From Humulus lupulus (Eukaryota; Streptophyta; Magnoliopsida; Rosales; Cannabaceae), in the NCBI RefSeq assembly GCF_963169125.1, contig NC_084802.1:12896896-12960895 (forward strand): a stretch of DNA of 64,000 bases. Direction: 5' to 3'. The notes below the pieces were generated by a model. That model made no database searches, was not told the DNA's origin, and saw only the letters and a program-made list of their open reading frames with translations. This document shows positions 46,290 through 57,203 of this stretch, piece by piece; positions within the stretch are counted from its first letter, which is position 1; the number at the start of each line of letters is the position of its first letter. The translations under genes were made by a program, and so were the position numbers.

Positions 46290-48989
46290 TGTAACGCCCC
46301 AACTCCAAGGACTATTACGGTGTGCCTTGTAAATAGTGCTAAACTCGCTAATTGAGTTATTTGGCCAAAATCGTGTAACTAAGTATGATTAGCGGTTTAG
46401 GGATTAAAAATTTTGGTTAAAATGTAACGTTTCACTAGAACGTCTAATATATACATTGGGATCCCAAAAATATAATTTCAGAGTCTATTACAGAAAAATA
46501 TTTACAACAGGCCGTTCTACGTGGCAAAGCAGGGTTTAACCCTAGTTCCCCTTTAAACCTTGGCCGTGGCGGACGAGCAGCTGCATATGTACACGTCATC
46601 ACCTAAGCTCTCCAACTCAAGGATGGTGCAGCTTTCTTTTGCCTTTACCTGCACCACATAGCACCCGTGAGCCGAAGCCCAGCAAGAAAACACAATACAA
46701 CATGATATAATATCAACACTGATTGTATTAATTATTCAGGACCAACAGTCCAAACAAATAGGTGACTAACACAAGAGTCACAAATGTGGGGACAACACCC
46801 TTTAGCCATGTGATGATAGGATCACCAGAGATTAACAGATACCAAAAGCCATGAATATGGGAACAACACCCTTTAGCCATGTGACGGTAGGGTCACCAGG
46901 GCTTAACAAACGAGTGAGCATCTCACTAGCTTCAACAGGATAGGTGCATGGTGATTAGTCACCAACATAACCTTCCTCCTGACTCTAGAGTCGTAACTAT
47001 GGAACAGCGTTCCCTAGCAATGTGACAGACAGTCACCGGGGCCTTATGCCCTGGCTCAGAGTGCTAGTCTTAGACCAGTTAAGCGCTTATAAGTTCATCG
47101 ACCTTAGGATCGGTCCAACATTAATTCCATAGAGCCATTCAATGCTGATATCGATTAGATCTAATCTTCATTCGGCCCTGCGTCCTCGACGCTCATGCCG
47201 TTTCTGACCCTCAGATCAGTGAAACACGACCAGTGCTCAACCCGTTGTGAACTTAACTAATAAGTCACAGCCTCACAGACGAATCTGATACCATTGTCGA
47301 TTCTGACTAATAAGTCAGTGCCATACACAAGTAAGTCATGCCACCAAACATATGTCACATATCCAATATCCATAAACAAGGTATTCAGCATGTTTACTTA
47401 ACAAGTATTAATACAATTAGGACCATGCACAAACCCAGAGGCACAAGCTCTGAACAATATCATAATCAGTACTCAAAGTATGTCCTAATCACATGTTTCT
47501 CATGCATCATATGCATTATATTCAACAATCCAACATGCACCAATAATAGCCATGCATGTCACGTTCAATAATCAACCAACATGCATCAAGAATAGCCATG
47601 CATGTCACATATACACAGGGTGCAGTTTTCTTACCTCAGAGTCGAGCTAGAATGATTAAGAGAACGACCCTTGAGAACGATCAACTTTTAGTCCTTTAGC
47701 GGTTACCTAGTCATAACCAAATATAGGATACCATCAATAAAATGATTAACATAGGTTCCCAAACCAATATCTAGCCTCCAGGACATCAATCCACACTTAA
47801 TCGGATAGTAGGATCAACCCCGAGGCCTATGGCTAGCATCCCAAAGTCAAAAACCTATTTCTGGCCAAAAATGCCCTGATGGGCCGCGGCTCACCATAGC
47901 CATGCTGCGGCTCACCCTCAGACAGAAGCATAATTCTTCCCAGAAACACACTCAGGCCGCGGCACACCAAAGCCAGGCCTCGGCACATTACGCAAACCAG
48001 CAAACAACAACTTTTCTTCCCCTAGGTTTTCCTCGAAACCAAACCTTCAAACCAGTCCCAAACCTCAACCTAACACCCAATTCATCCCCCAAACATCATC
48101 TATATCAAACCCCCATCAAAACCCAAGTTAAACATCAACTAAACTTCCATTAATTCCAACTATTTACCAAGAAATCACAAGCTGAAAGTTTAAAGCCAAA
48201 ACAGAGTATACCATGAAACTAATGGCTTAAACTTACCTCAAACTTGATTTTGAATCCCATTTAATGTCTGAATCAAGTTCCTAAGCTCCCACCTTTGATC
48301 TCCTAATTTAACTCCTCAATTCGGGTTCTCAAAATTCAAAGGAAGAATGAAGGGAAAAACTTGTACGGGAGAGAAAGGAGGAGATGAGGATGAAGCTCTG
48401 TTTTGTTCTGTTTTCCACAACCTACTAAACCTCATATATATCCAAGCTAAATGACCTAAATGCCCCTAGGTCATTTAAGGTTTCTAAAGCCTTCCCGAGG
48501 GTAAAACTGTCATTTCCCGCCTATCTCGTTAATTATAATTAACGCTCTCCAATTCCCGCTATTCTCAATATTCTCAAATACCAATAAATCATATCCCATT
48601 ACCCTTTTATTCCCGGTAATGTTCTAGTCATCAAAATGACCCCGAGACTCACCCCGAGCCCCGAACTTAAACCCGTTATGACTAGACCGAACACTTACAT
48701 TTCATGATCGTCTCATGCCGAATAGCTTGAACCAATCCACCTTATAAGGTGGCCATATTAATTAATCACAACCATGCACCCAAAATACACAATTACGCCC
48801 ACAGCGGCCAAATTACCAAAATGCCCTCATAATTAAAATATGAACCCATATGCATGCATTCACCATCATATAATAATATAATTCACGTAAACATGCATAT
48901 AATCATTAAATACCATAATAAATAAATTATGGCCCTCCCGGCCTCCTAATCAAGGTCCTAAACCTTATTAGGAAATTTGGGGGATTACA
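46290..48989 (-). mobile_element. Chromovirus 5' LTR (2,700 bp) inside the Tat element
   Basis: It reads TGTAACGCCCC on the left and GGGGGATTACA on the right. The primer-binding site next to it shows it is a 5' LTR, not a solo. The conserved core is at 46640-46690, the GC block at 47880-47985. Its right end cuts the Tat gag frame. The rest of this chromovirus is lost together with the Tat protease and RT. Confidence 0.9.
46789..46930. repeat. 71-bp tandem repeat, two copies
   Basis: GGGGACAACACCCTTTAGCC at 46789 recurs with one change at 46860. Minisatellite block of this LTR. Confidence 0.75.
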
Positions 48990-49433
48990 CTGTCGTTCGG
49001 CTCTAGGTATTTCTTCGAAGTTTGCCTCTCGACGGTGCGATGAGGGAATAGAGTTGGATGTCGGAGGTCTGTCTGAGCGGCTAGGCCTGGACCGATTACC
49101 CCGGTGGGACTTACGAGTCTCGCCTTGCCTCTTTCCGACGTTGGTGTCGGTTGTAAGAGGGGGTAGTCGGGCCAACACCTCCTTAATCTGCTGACTAGCT
49201 TTCGCTAGTTAGCTCCTCAGCTGAGCGTTCTCCATTTCTACCGCAGTGTAAAAATATGGGTTTGGATTAGGTGGCCGGGGCGCCAAACTTCCAGTGTCAT
49301 CTTGGCCAACCGGCTGCTTGCTCGGCCACTGCTGGACCTCAGGATTTTGTTCACCGGAGATGGCGGCATGATGAGCCTCCTGCCCATCATGTTGTTCCGC
49401 CTCGTTACCGTGTCTTGATCGAGTGGTCACCAT
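48990..49433 (-). pseudogene. Tat gag, N-terminal fragment
   Basis: It begins MVTTRSRHGNEAEQHDGQEA at 49433, about 55 bases inside the 5' LTR, and reads in one frame to the chromovirus LTR at 48989. There is a single TAA at 49209-49211. It is hydrophilic, arginine-rich (RGNRSRPSRSDRPP), as Tat gag N-termini are. The rest of gag is missing. Confidence 0.75.
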
Positions 49434-49488
49434 AGTTGGATGTTTGCGATAGCACCAATCTAACTAGCTCTCAATGAAAGCACCAAAC
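49434..49488 (-). other. Tat primer-binding region
   Basis: On the minus strand the LTR end GTCAACA is followed by GTTTGGTGCTTTCATTGAGA, a sequence often found in this position in Tat-type elements. Confidence 0.65.
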
Positions 49489-50242
49489 TGTTGACGCAGT
49501 TCTTCGCCAACAGGTAATTAAGAAAATAAGAGGAAGGGATTAGTGCTTAACAATGAACCGAAATAGATGAATGATCTTTAAGTGGACTGATGACACAATT
49601 AAGTTTTTTAGGTGGTTCAAAGGTTAAAATCATTCTACTCCACTAGCCAATATTATTGCTATATGCCTGATATTCTTTACAGGGTATTTCCTTACACAAT
49701 AGAATCCAACCCCTTGCAACTCCCAGGGTCTCCATATTTATAGGAGAGGGCACCTGAGAGTTGGTAAGGGGGATCATCCCGTGACCTTCTTACCTATCAT
49801 GTCACTTCTGTGACATTCATGATTAATTCCTAAATCCTGACACATGAAGTGTGGTCTAATCAATAGGTAAGGGGGATATTGGGCCGCACGGCCTAACCCA
49901 GTCGTGGGTGCCTGAATACGCACGTTCATGCTGTGTGTCCGAGAAGTCAGGGATATATCAGACACGTGATATCTGATATATGCACGTTTACCTTGCGTGG
50001 TTGACTTTATAAAAGGTCATAGCCTCCAACTCCAGCTCGTACCACGAGCTGGATGCCTCCTTGACCTGTGGCCTTCACAGTCTTGACTCGGTCCTTATGT
50101 AATCTTGGCGAGCCTTTGGATACCCCGAGCTAACGAGGTAGGACCTGACGACAACAGCTCCGGTCATGGGGGATCCACGTGGCTGATATAATTAGGCCGT
50201 ATCTCAGCTCGCTAATAGCCCGTTGGAAAATTAGGGCGTACA
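49489..50242 (-). repeat. Tat element 5' LTR
   Basis: 754 bp, TGTTGACGCAG ... AGGGCGTACA, followed by the target duplication TTTTC at 50243-50247. Confidence 0.93.
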
Positions 50243-50986
50243 TTTTCAACTATACATATATATGACTCATTCTTGAAAATGAAATATGTTCGTAATTGTG
50301 ATTTATTGAACTTGAAGTTCAAAGACCCAATAATATATATGAGTTTGAACAAATATTAATTTATTGTGGTATATTGAAATCCCTACAGGTTGTATTAATT
50401 TTTTAAATATTCTCTCGATCAGGGGGAGAGAAATGCTGTTGGATCGATGAATATTTTGAAAAATGATCCATGCACAAAATAAGAACTTGAAATTCAAAAT
50501 GATAAAACCATACATATATGTATGCCAGCTGCAAATCAATATTATTTAAAATGGAGTCAGAATGTGTCTAATAACACTTGAAGCGTAAGTGAACAAAGTA
50601 GAAATTATGAAAACAAATGTTCATTTGGTTCGTCCTGAAAATGTTGCAAGTAAGAGGCACTCATGAAGATACATTAATGTTATAAAGTATTGATAATTTG
50701 AACATTAAATAAAAATGGTGCTCCTGAAAAGACTCATTAAAGAAGTTATAGACATAACAAAATTGATAATAATTAAAGCCCTTGAAGTGGTTATATAGGT
50801 ACCTATATAAATAATATACATGTTTGACAAGTATGTTGAAAATAATGAGATCTCTTTAAGTTATGTCAATATGGGAGGAAATTATCATATTATGAATTAT
50901 TGTTTACAATACAAAATGTTTGCATATGCAATAAACTAATATGAGATAGCAAGGATCATGATATTAAGCTGGTCGAGAATTATCGA
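50243..50986 (+). mobile_element. Old copia relic, part 2 (pol linker region)
   Basis: Continues from 39220 after the Tat insertion. Decayed coding-like phrases on + (near 50400-50570) sit where the integrase-RT linker of a copia element would be. No open frame remains; assigned mainly by position before the RT relic at 53449. Confidence 0.5.
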
Positions 50987-53448
50987 TGTAACACCCTGGA
51001 TAACCAAGACCGTTACACTGTGTGTTTGAAATAGTGCAAGACTTGCTAATCAAGTCATTTGAATCAAAATGTGTAACTAATGACATAAACAAGTTAGGTT
51101 AAAAAGAATTTTGGTTATAAATGATTAAATTTTACTAAAATACATGTTTGATACATGGGATCCCAAAACATGGTTTAAATAATGTAAATACAAAATTCTC
51201 GTTAACAAATAAATAACCAAGCCACTCAAATGGCAAAATTTACGATTTCCCGTCCCTGTACAAACCCTCGACCGTGGTGGCCGAGCAGCTGACAATGTAC
51301 ACCTCGCCCCCAGAGCTCTCCAACCCATGGCCAACTAGCATTACCTGCACCACGTAGCACCCGTGAGCCGAGGCCCAACAAGAAAACATAACATCATAAC
51401 ATAACAGTAATAGCAGCTAAACAGTTCGTTGAGCATAATCAACATAATTACAAGGCATCAATCAGTTACAAGCAAATCATAAAATACATTTAAGGCACCA
51501 CATTGGTCAATAACCAATAATTCAACTCCAGATACTCATCAAGTCATACACCATAATCAACAATAGAACCTATGTCAAGCAATAACTAGGGTTAATGCCC
51601 GCAGGCCGCACCCTCTGTTTAATTCACTGTCTTTAGCTCACTTAGGCCAAGCCCAGTGACATACCCACTGACTCCGGCTAGCTTAACTGAGCTCAGTGAT
51701 TAATAAGCTGTCCTCGGATACCAGTGTCCGAGTCGCGTCATGTGCGCAAGTATTGATTTCGACACCCTTAGGCCGCTTATCACATGTCCCAGTGGCATAA
51801 TACCACCTCATGACATTCATATAATTATAGGGAACTCTTAGTCCCAACATATTCACATAGCAACACAATCAAATATAGGGAACACTTAGTCCCATCCTAT
51901 CCACCTACATAGGTGCAGTTTTCTTACCTTAATTCCAAGTGCTTTAATTAAGAAGGACGACCCCCGAGCACGATCCGTTTCCCGAGCCCTAGCTTAACAC
52001 CTAGTCATAACCAAGATAATGGATTCCATTAATATTCAAATAAAGATCGCCGAGTATAACACTAACTTTTGGGACATCAAATTCCACCAAGCACGGTGGG
52101 GAATTCGTTCTCGAGCACTCGAGGCTAGATTCCTAAGCTGAAAAACCCAAAATGTTCAAGTACACACCTAAGGGTTGTGGCCCTTGAAGCCTAGCCGCGG
52201 CCCTGCCCTAAAACAGAACCAAGGCCACCCCTGGAAGAAGACACGCGCCGCGACCCTTGCCTTGGGCGCCGCGGCGCTCACCCTTGGCCGAGCCCTCCTG
52301 GCTCATCTTCATCCTAGGGCCGCAGCGCTCCAGAACAGAGCCGCGGCCCTTCCCTTCGAGCCCTGAATTTCCACCATTTCCAACCTCTAAATCTTACCCA
52401 AAATCATCCCAAAGCTCCCTATTTCAATATCAATCATTCCCAACACTTTTAAGACAACTTTAACATCATAATTCAACAAGAAACCCAACCTAAAACTCAT
52501 TGCAATCCATGTTTCAACCTCTGAAACTCAAGAACTTCAAACACTAAAACCAACCATACAAAACTCAAATTTAAGCTTCTAAATCATAAATTAAAGTTTT
52601 CCTCTTCAGCTGAACCCCTTCTCTAAGCAGAATCCTAGCTAGTTCCCAAGTTTCTAGCTTCAATTCAACCTTAAACATTAAAATTACATTTATCTTACTA
52701 CTCAGAAAAACTCAGAGTTTCTAACCTCAAAAACACAGTTTGATTCTCACCTTGGCTTTGATTAAATGTTCCTTGGATAATCCTTGAGCTAAGCTTTTAA
52801 ATCCCCACTGAAACCCTCTGAAATTCTAGCCCAAATCCTCCAAATTTCCTCTGTTTTCCTTGTTTTTCCTAGTTTCCTTGAGAGAGAAGAGGGAGAGAGA
52901 AAAAGAGTTAGTCTAATCTTCTTTTCCACTAGCTTATGTTTTAACTAAGTCTATCATTTATCCCGTTAAGTCAATCCCGAGGCTCGGGGTGCCGGAAACG
53001 TCCCCAAGGGCAAAATGGTAAAATTCCCCAATATTCCCGCCTAGACTTCCTAACCTCAAATATATCTCCATATATTTATTTTCACAACCCGATACCTATA
53101 ATACCTCTGACTTATCCAAAGTCAACTATTAAGCCCCGTTGTGACTTTCCTGCTACTTTCTCTCTAGGATCGCCTCGTGCCGAAAGCTACAAACACGCAC
53201 ATATATACATATATATACCTACATATCCACATAATAATGTGGTCTCAACAATTTATCACACACAATCACATTTATGCCCCAACGTGCCAAAATTACGATT
53301 AAGCCCTTACCAGCCAAACAGGGCCCGCCTTCTTATCCAGTAACCATATTCATACTTTCTTACCATTAATTCTCTTAATCTCCAATTATGCCCTCCCGAC
53401 ACACTAATCAAGGCCCTTAATCCTTATTAGTAATTTTGGGTCGTTACA
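50987..53448 (-). mobile_element. Solo chromovirus LTR (2,462 bp)
   Basis: TGTAACACCCTGG ... GGGTCGTTACA, with ATCGA on both sides (50982-50986, 53449-53453). The conserved core is at about 51345-51390 and the GC block at 52180-52350. Diverged from the 26903 type, closer in age or subfamily to 31079. Confidence 0.92.
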
Positions 53449-53570
53449 ATCGATGTATATATAATTTTGGCCAAAAATATATGACGCAATCTAGGCAGTA
53501 TAAATTTACTCACATAAAGTGAAGTAAAACCTGTCGGGGTACAAATAAATATTTGTACAAGGAGATAGTG
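53449..53570 (+). mobile_element. Old copia relic, part 3 (start of reverse transcriptase)
   Basis: TTTTGGCCAAAAATATATGA and the following bases match the start of copia reverse transcriptase (a WPxWxDAIxAE-type region). AAACCTGTCGGGGTACAAAT corresponds to the KPVGYKWVF-type region, with deletions and stops. This identifies the host relic as copia and its strand as +. It ends near 53570. Confidence 0.7.
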
Positions 53571-55791
53571 TTTTGTTGAATTGTTTTGTGTATAGTACCA
53601 AAAAATAAATAAATGCAAAACTTGAATCAAAATATAAACAGTAAAAGAAAGAAGAAAACCAAATTTTATACTGGCTCAACCAAAGAAAAAACTTTGGTCT
53701 ACATCCAGTTGAGCTTTATCACGATCAACCCACTATTGACATCAACATCACACCACAAATTATATAAATATAGACCCTGGAATAATAAACTCTACCAAAC
53801 AAGATGTGACATCAATTTCAGCAAGGAAAACAACTAGTAATTGTAAATTATAGTAGTAAACAATTCCATATCCATTTCAGCAAACATGAAAAACTTAAAT
53901 TAAGCATAAGGTCTAGCTAAATACAAACTCCAACTTCAACTCAAATACCAGGTTTGCCTACATGTATTTTAATCCAAGCACCCAACATAACTTCAAAATA
54001 AAAATATTAAGACTATAGTCATTTTGGATTATTGCTGCCACTTTTCTTTTTTAACCAATAGATATAGATTATATGTATAACCATATAATCAATGTGTAGA
54101 AAACATGGTGAGTTTGCATATCTATTTCAAGACTAACAGTACATAAATGTGCTTAGAAACATGGTTAATGGACTAAAAACGTACTTAGAAAATGAAGCTT
54201 AAATCCAAACAGTTCTTGTTATGCTGGAAAAGCAAGTATCAACAACTTTAACACAATCATAAATCACTTTAAGCATTGCTTTAAGTTCACATTCAAATAT
54301 ATCGCCAACAACAACTATCCCAGCTGCCAAAATCTTATACAAACCATTGCAATCTTTGATAACCACCATGCCTTGCCCTTACCTTACTTGAAATTACAGT
54401 CTCTTATAAAAAATTTAACAAACACTTGAAGGACATATTTCATATACAAATGGAATTAAGCACAACTTCCTTCTTCCTTACCCATTTCTGTTTGAGATTT
54501 TCGAGTCAATTAATCATTTATCTTGTCATTTTACTTTCTTTACTTCTTTAAAGACCTCTAATGGCAGTGGAGCTCTTAAGGTTTCTATATTCACAAAGTG
54601 ATAAAAAAATCTAGGACTCGAGGTAATGGAGAGAATAGAGGGTTAGAGACAAGATCATAAATATGATTTTAGGGGAAAAGGATAAGGGCTAGAAACAGAT
54701 TAACAAATATGATTTTAGGAAAATAATATTCACACTCAGATCAAGAGCAAAAACACATTCAAACTCAAATAAAGAGCATTTAAACTCATATTTATTGCTC
54801 TTTCAGATTTATTTCTCTTTCAATATCAAACATTAAAGTTCAGATCAATAGCAAATATATTCAAAGGCCACGTCTTCAAACAAAACTTTCAAAGAATTTT
54901 TTTTTAGATGTAGAGCATAGAGAGAAAGAGAAAGAGCTCACCTTAGGTGGAGTGTTGGCAATTACGTGGTGGACTGGTCGAGGAGAGAACGAAGTGGAGA
55001 GATTTTTCTTAAGAGTTTTTGAAAAGTGAGAAAACGCGGTTTTATCGTTTTCTCTTTTACAACGTAGAATTATGATCTGATTTGGATCCAATTTTTAAAA
55101 ATAATATACCAATCAAGAATTTATATGGGGTCCACAAATATTAAAAAATTGAAAATGATAAAAGTGGATCCAAATCCACTACCAATCAGACCCTCACTTC
55201 TGAACCACTTACTTTGCTATGCTTAAGAGTTATTAGATGTTCTTAGCTAAAAATTTTAGTTAAAATGACTGAAATGCAATTTTAGAGTCAGTTTTATCAA
55301 CCTCGCCAAGGTAAATTTGATTAAAAAACTATTAAAATGATTTGAATTTGTTTGGAGAGCTTACTAAACATTTGGATAGCCCCTTAATTATAATTCTTTA
55401 TTTTGGAGAGTGAATATAAAGAGTGATTGGAGTGCTGTTTTTTTATAGTTCACTCTACTTGGACATGTTCGTACTCACTTAGCATTGTTAGCAATCTTGA
55501 GGTCATATTTCCCTTAAGGAATTTCATCCTTTAAAATGAATCCAGGGAATGTACAAGTTTCCTGATAACAAATATAATAGAAAAATTATTCGACATTCTC
55601 ATTTTTAATGGACTCATTGGTTGGAGCACATAATAAAGATGAAATTTTCGTATATTGAAGAAAAGCCTCAAAGGGGCCAATTACTATAGCATGATATATA
55701 TATATACTGTACAATCTAACCTAAAGGTAAAGATATACAAAGTCTTAGAGGCACACACGTGTGCCAGCTGTACAAGTGTGTAAGAAATACT
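53571..55791. other. Intergenic DNA without a supported gene
   Basis: AT-rich DNA. Around 54880-55060 on the minus strand it is less AT-rich, with a possible splice donor (CCACCTAAG then GTGAGC), which might be a leader exon of an unknown gene. I could not find a continuing exon. Confidence 0.4.
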
Positions 55792-56292
55792 TTATAAAAG
55801 AATATATAAAATATAATCTATATCATTTATTATCCCCTGCAAACTCACAAGGCTATAAAGCACGGTAAGTTTGGAACGAAGTTGTAGAAAACGAGCAGTA
55901 GGCATGGCCTTGGTGAGACAGTCCGCAAGTTGATCTTCAGTAGAAGTATGACGCACAACTAGAGAATTGGAGGCAGCGCGCTCGCATATAAAATGAAAAT
56001 CAATACCTACATCCTTGGTGCGTGAATGAAGAATAGAATTGGCAGTAAGATAAGTAGCGGAGATATTGTCACAAAACAAAATAGGAGAAGATGAAGGTTT
56101 CATGTGCAAATCTCGAAGTAGAAATTCCAGCCAAGTAATTTCAGTGACACCAGTAGCAAGAGCGCAGAACTCCGATTCAGTGCTCGATCGTGACACAACC
56201 ATTTGTTTCGAAGAGGACCACAAAATGAGATTTCCACCAAGAAAAATGCAGTATGCACCAGTGTTGCGGCAATCATCAGGACAAGAAGCCTA
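55792..56292 (-). pseudogene. Copia RNase H fragment (element M)
   Basis: Minus-strand frame from a junction near 56292: ASCPDDCRNTGAYCIFLGG, WSSSKQMVVSRSSTESEF, a long helix, then FCDNISATYLTANSILHSRT, DQLADCLTKAMP and the stop at 55792. This is the C-terminal RNase H of a Ty1/copia polyprotein, of a lineage different from the pol at 57204-59316. A TAG replaces the codon before ASCPDD. Everything upstream is missing. Confidence 0.88.
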
Positions 56293-56379
56293 ATTCGCAT
56301 CTTCTTCCTCCAATCTTGTAAAATCTTGGTGTCACCTCTGAGTTGAACTTTCCAGCCAAGAACCTGGCTCTGATACCAC
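56293..56379 (-). other. Copia primer-binding site and leader
   Basis: TGGCTCTGATACCA (56365-56378) is the tRNA-Met primer site on the minus strand, one base from the LTR. About 70 bases of leader then run into the RNase H fragment of element M. Confidence 0.8.
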
Positions 56380-57125
56380 TGTAAGGTTTTAATTACCCTT
56401 ATAGCCCTACACCAACTCAGCAAGAATATTATATACCACAAGGTCAAAGCTGACCTTCCACCCAATACAAGAATATGGCTAAAATTTAGTCACGGTTTTC
56501 TTTTACTGTTTTACTTTATAAATGATATCTAACCCAATATTTCTTTTATTCTTATCAGATCATATCTTCTTTATTTGTTAACACAAAAACCAGAGAGAAC
56601 CGAAAGTTAGGGCACAACAACAAATCAAGTACCAAATCAATCAAAGAAGAAAATAGTAAAGAAGAGAAGAAGGGCACACAATTTTTTTTTGAGGTTCACC
56701 ACCAATTTGGGGCTATGTCCTCGTTGAGATTGCCTCAGAGATTAGCTCAGCCTTTCCACTATAATGAAGAATCAAGTACAACAATGGAGGAATCCAAATC
56801 ACAGCTTGAATGGTAATCCTCTTAACTTTACAAACTTTCTTTTGGTTTCTCTCTGTTTCTTTGTTTTCTGTGTACAATTTCTCTCTCTAAAACTCTCTCT
56901 TGTTTTTCTTTCTCTTTTCTTGAAAACTAAACCACACAATGGAGCTCTGGAAATTTTCTTTCTTAACTTAGCTTTCACAAGAGGAATGGGTCGAATATAT
57001 ATAGGTGAGGTTCTGAAACTTTGATTCTTGGTAGTTAGGAGTAGTGGAATAAAATTGCTGAGCTGTATAACTGTTGTCTGTTATTCTGTTTGGCAGGTTA
57101 GCTCATGTGGGGATTTAATTTCACA
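56380..57125 (-). mobile_element. Copia LTR (746 bp)
   Basis: On the minus strand it starts TGTGAAATTAAATCC and ends ACCTTACA. It has a polypurine tract on its upstream side and a primer-binding site on its downstream side, so it serves both as 3' LTR of the pol at 57204-59316 and as 5' LTR of a truncated second unit. TATATATAGG-like sequence near 56995 is a possible TATA box (reading TATATATTCG on minus). Confidence 0.82.
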
Positions 57126-57140
57126 ATTTCCACCTAAATA
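57126..57140 (-). other. Copia polypurine tract
   Basis: On the minus strand it reads ATTTAGGTGGAAAT, a standard copia tract next to the LTR. Confidence 0.75.
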
Positions 57141-57203
57141 TCCATATGAGCTAGCTTGATAGTGAGTGTATCTGTGAGGGTCTTAGCTTGATAGATCCCT
57201 GGG

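Larger units (their letters stand above)
39221..50242 (-). mobile_element. Tat-clade Ty3/gypsy retrotransposon with two LTRs and antisense gene
   Basis: The LTRs at 39221-39975 and 49489-50242 are direct repeats; TTTTC flanks the whole (39216-39220 and 50243-50247). On the minus strand the order is 5' LTR (right), a primer-binding-like region, gag start, [deletion and insertion], RNase H, integrase, tandem repeat, antisense gene on +, polypurine tract, 3' LTR (left). Gag's end, protease and reverse transcriptase are missing, replaced by a chromovirus LTR. An additional antisense ORF near the 3' end is characteristic of Tat elements. It is inserted in the old copia relic. Confidence 0.92.

Noticed and set aside
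54876..55091. 71-residue minus-strand frame with a possible splice donor
   Set aside because: No recognisable family and no continuing exon; could be the leader of a host gene, but not enough to annotate.
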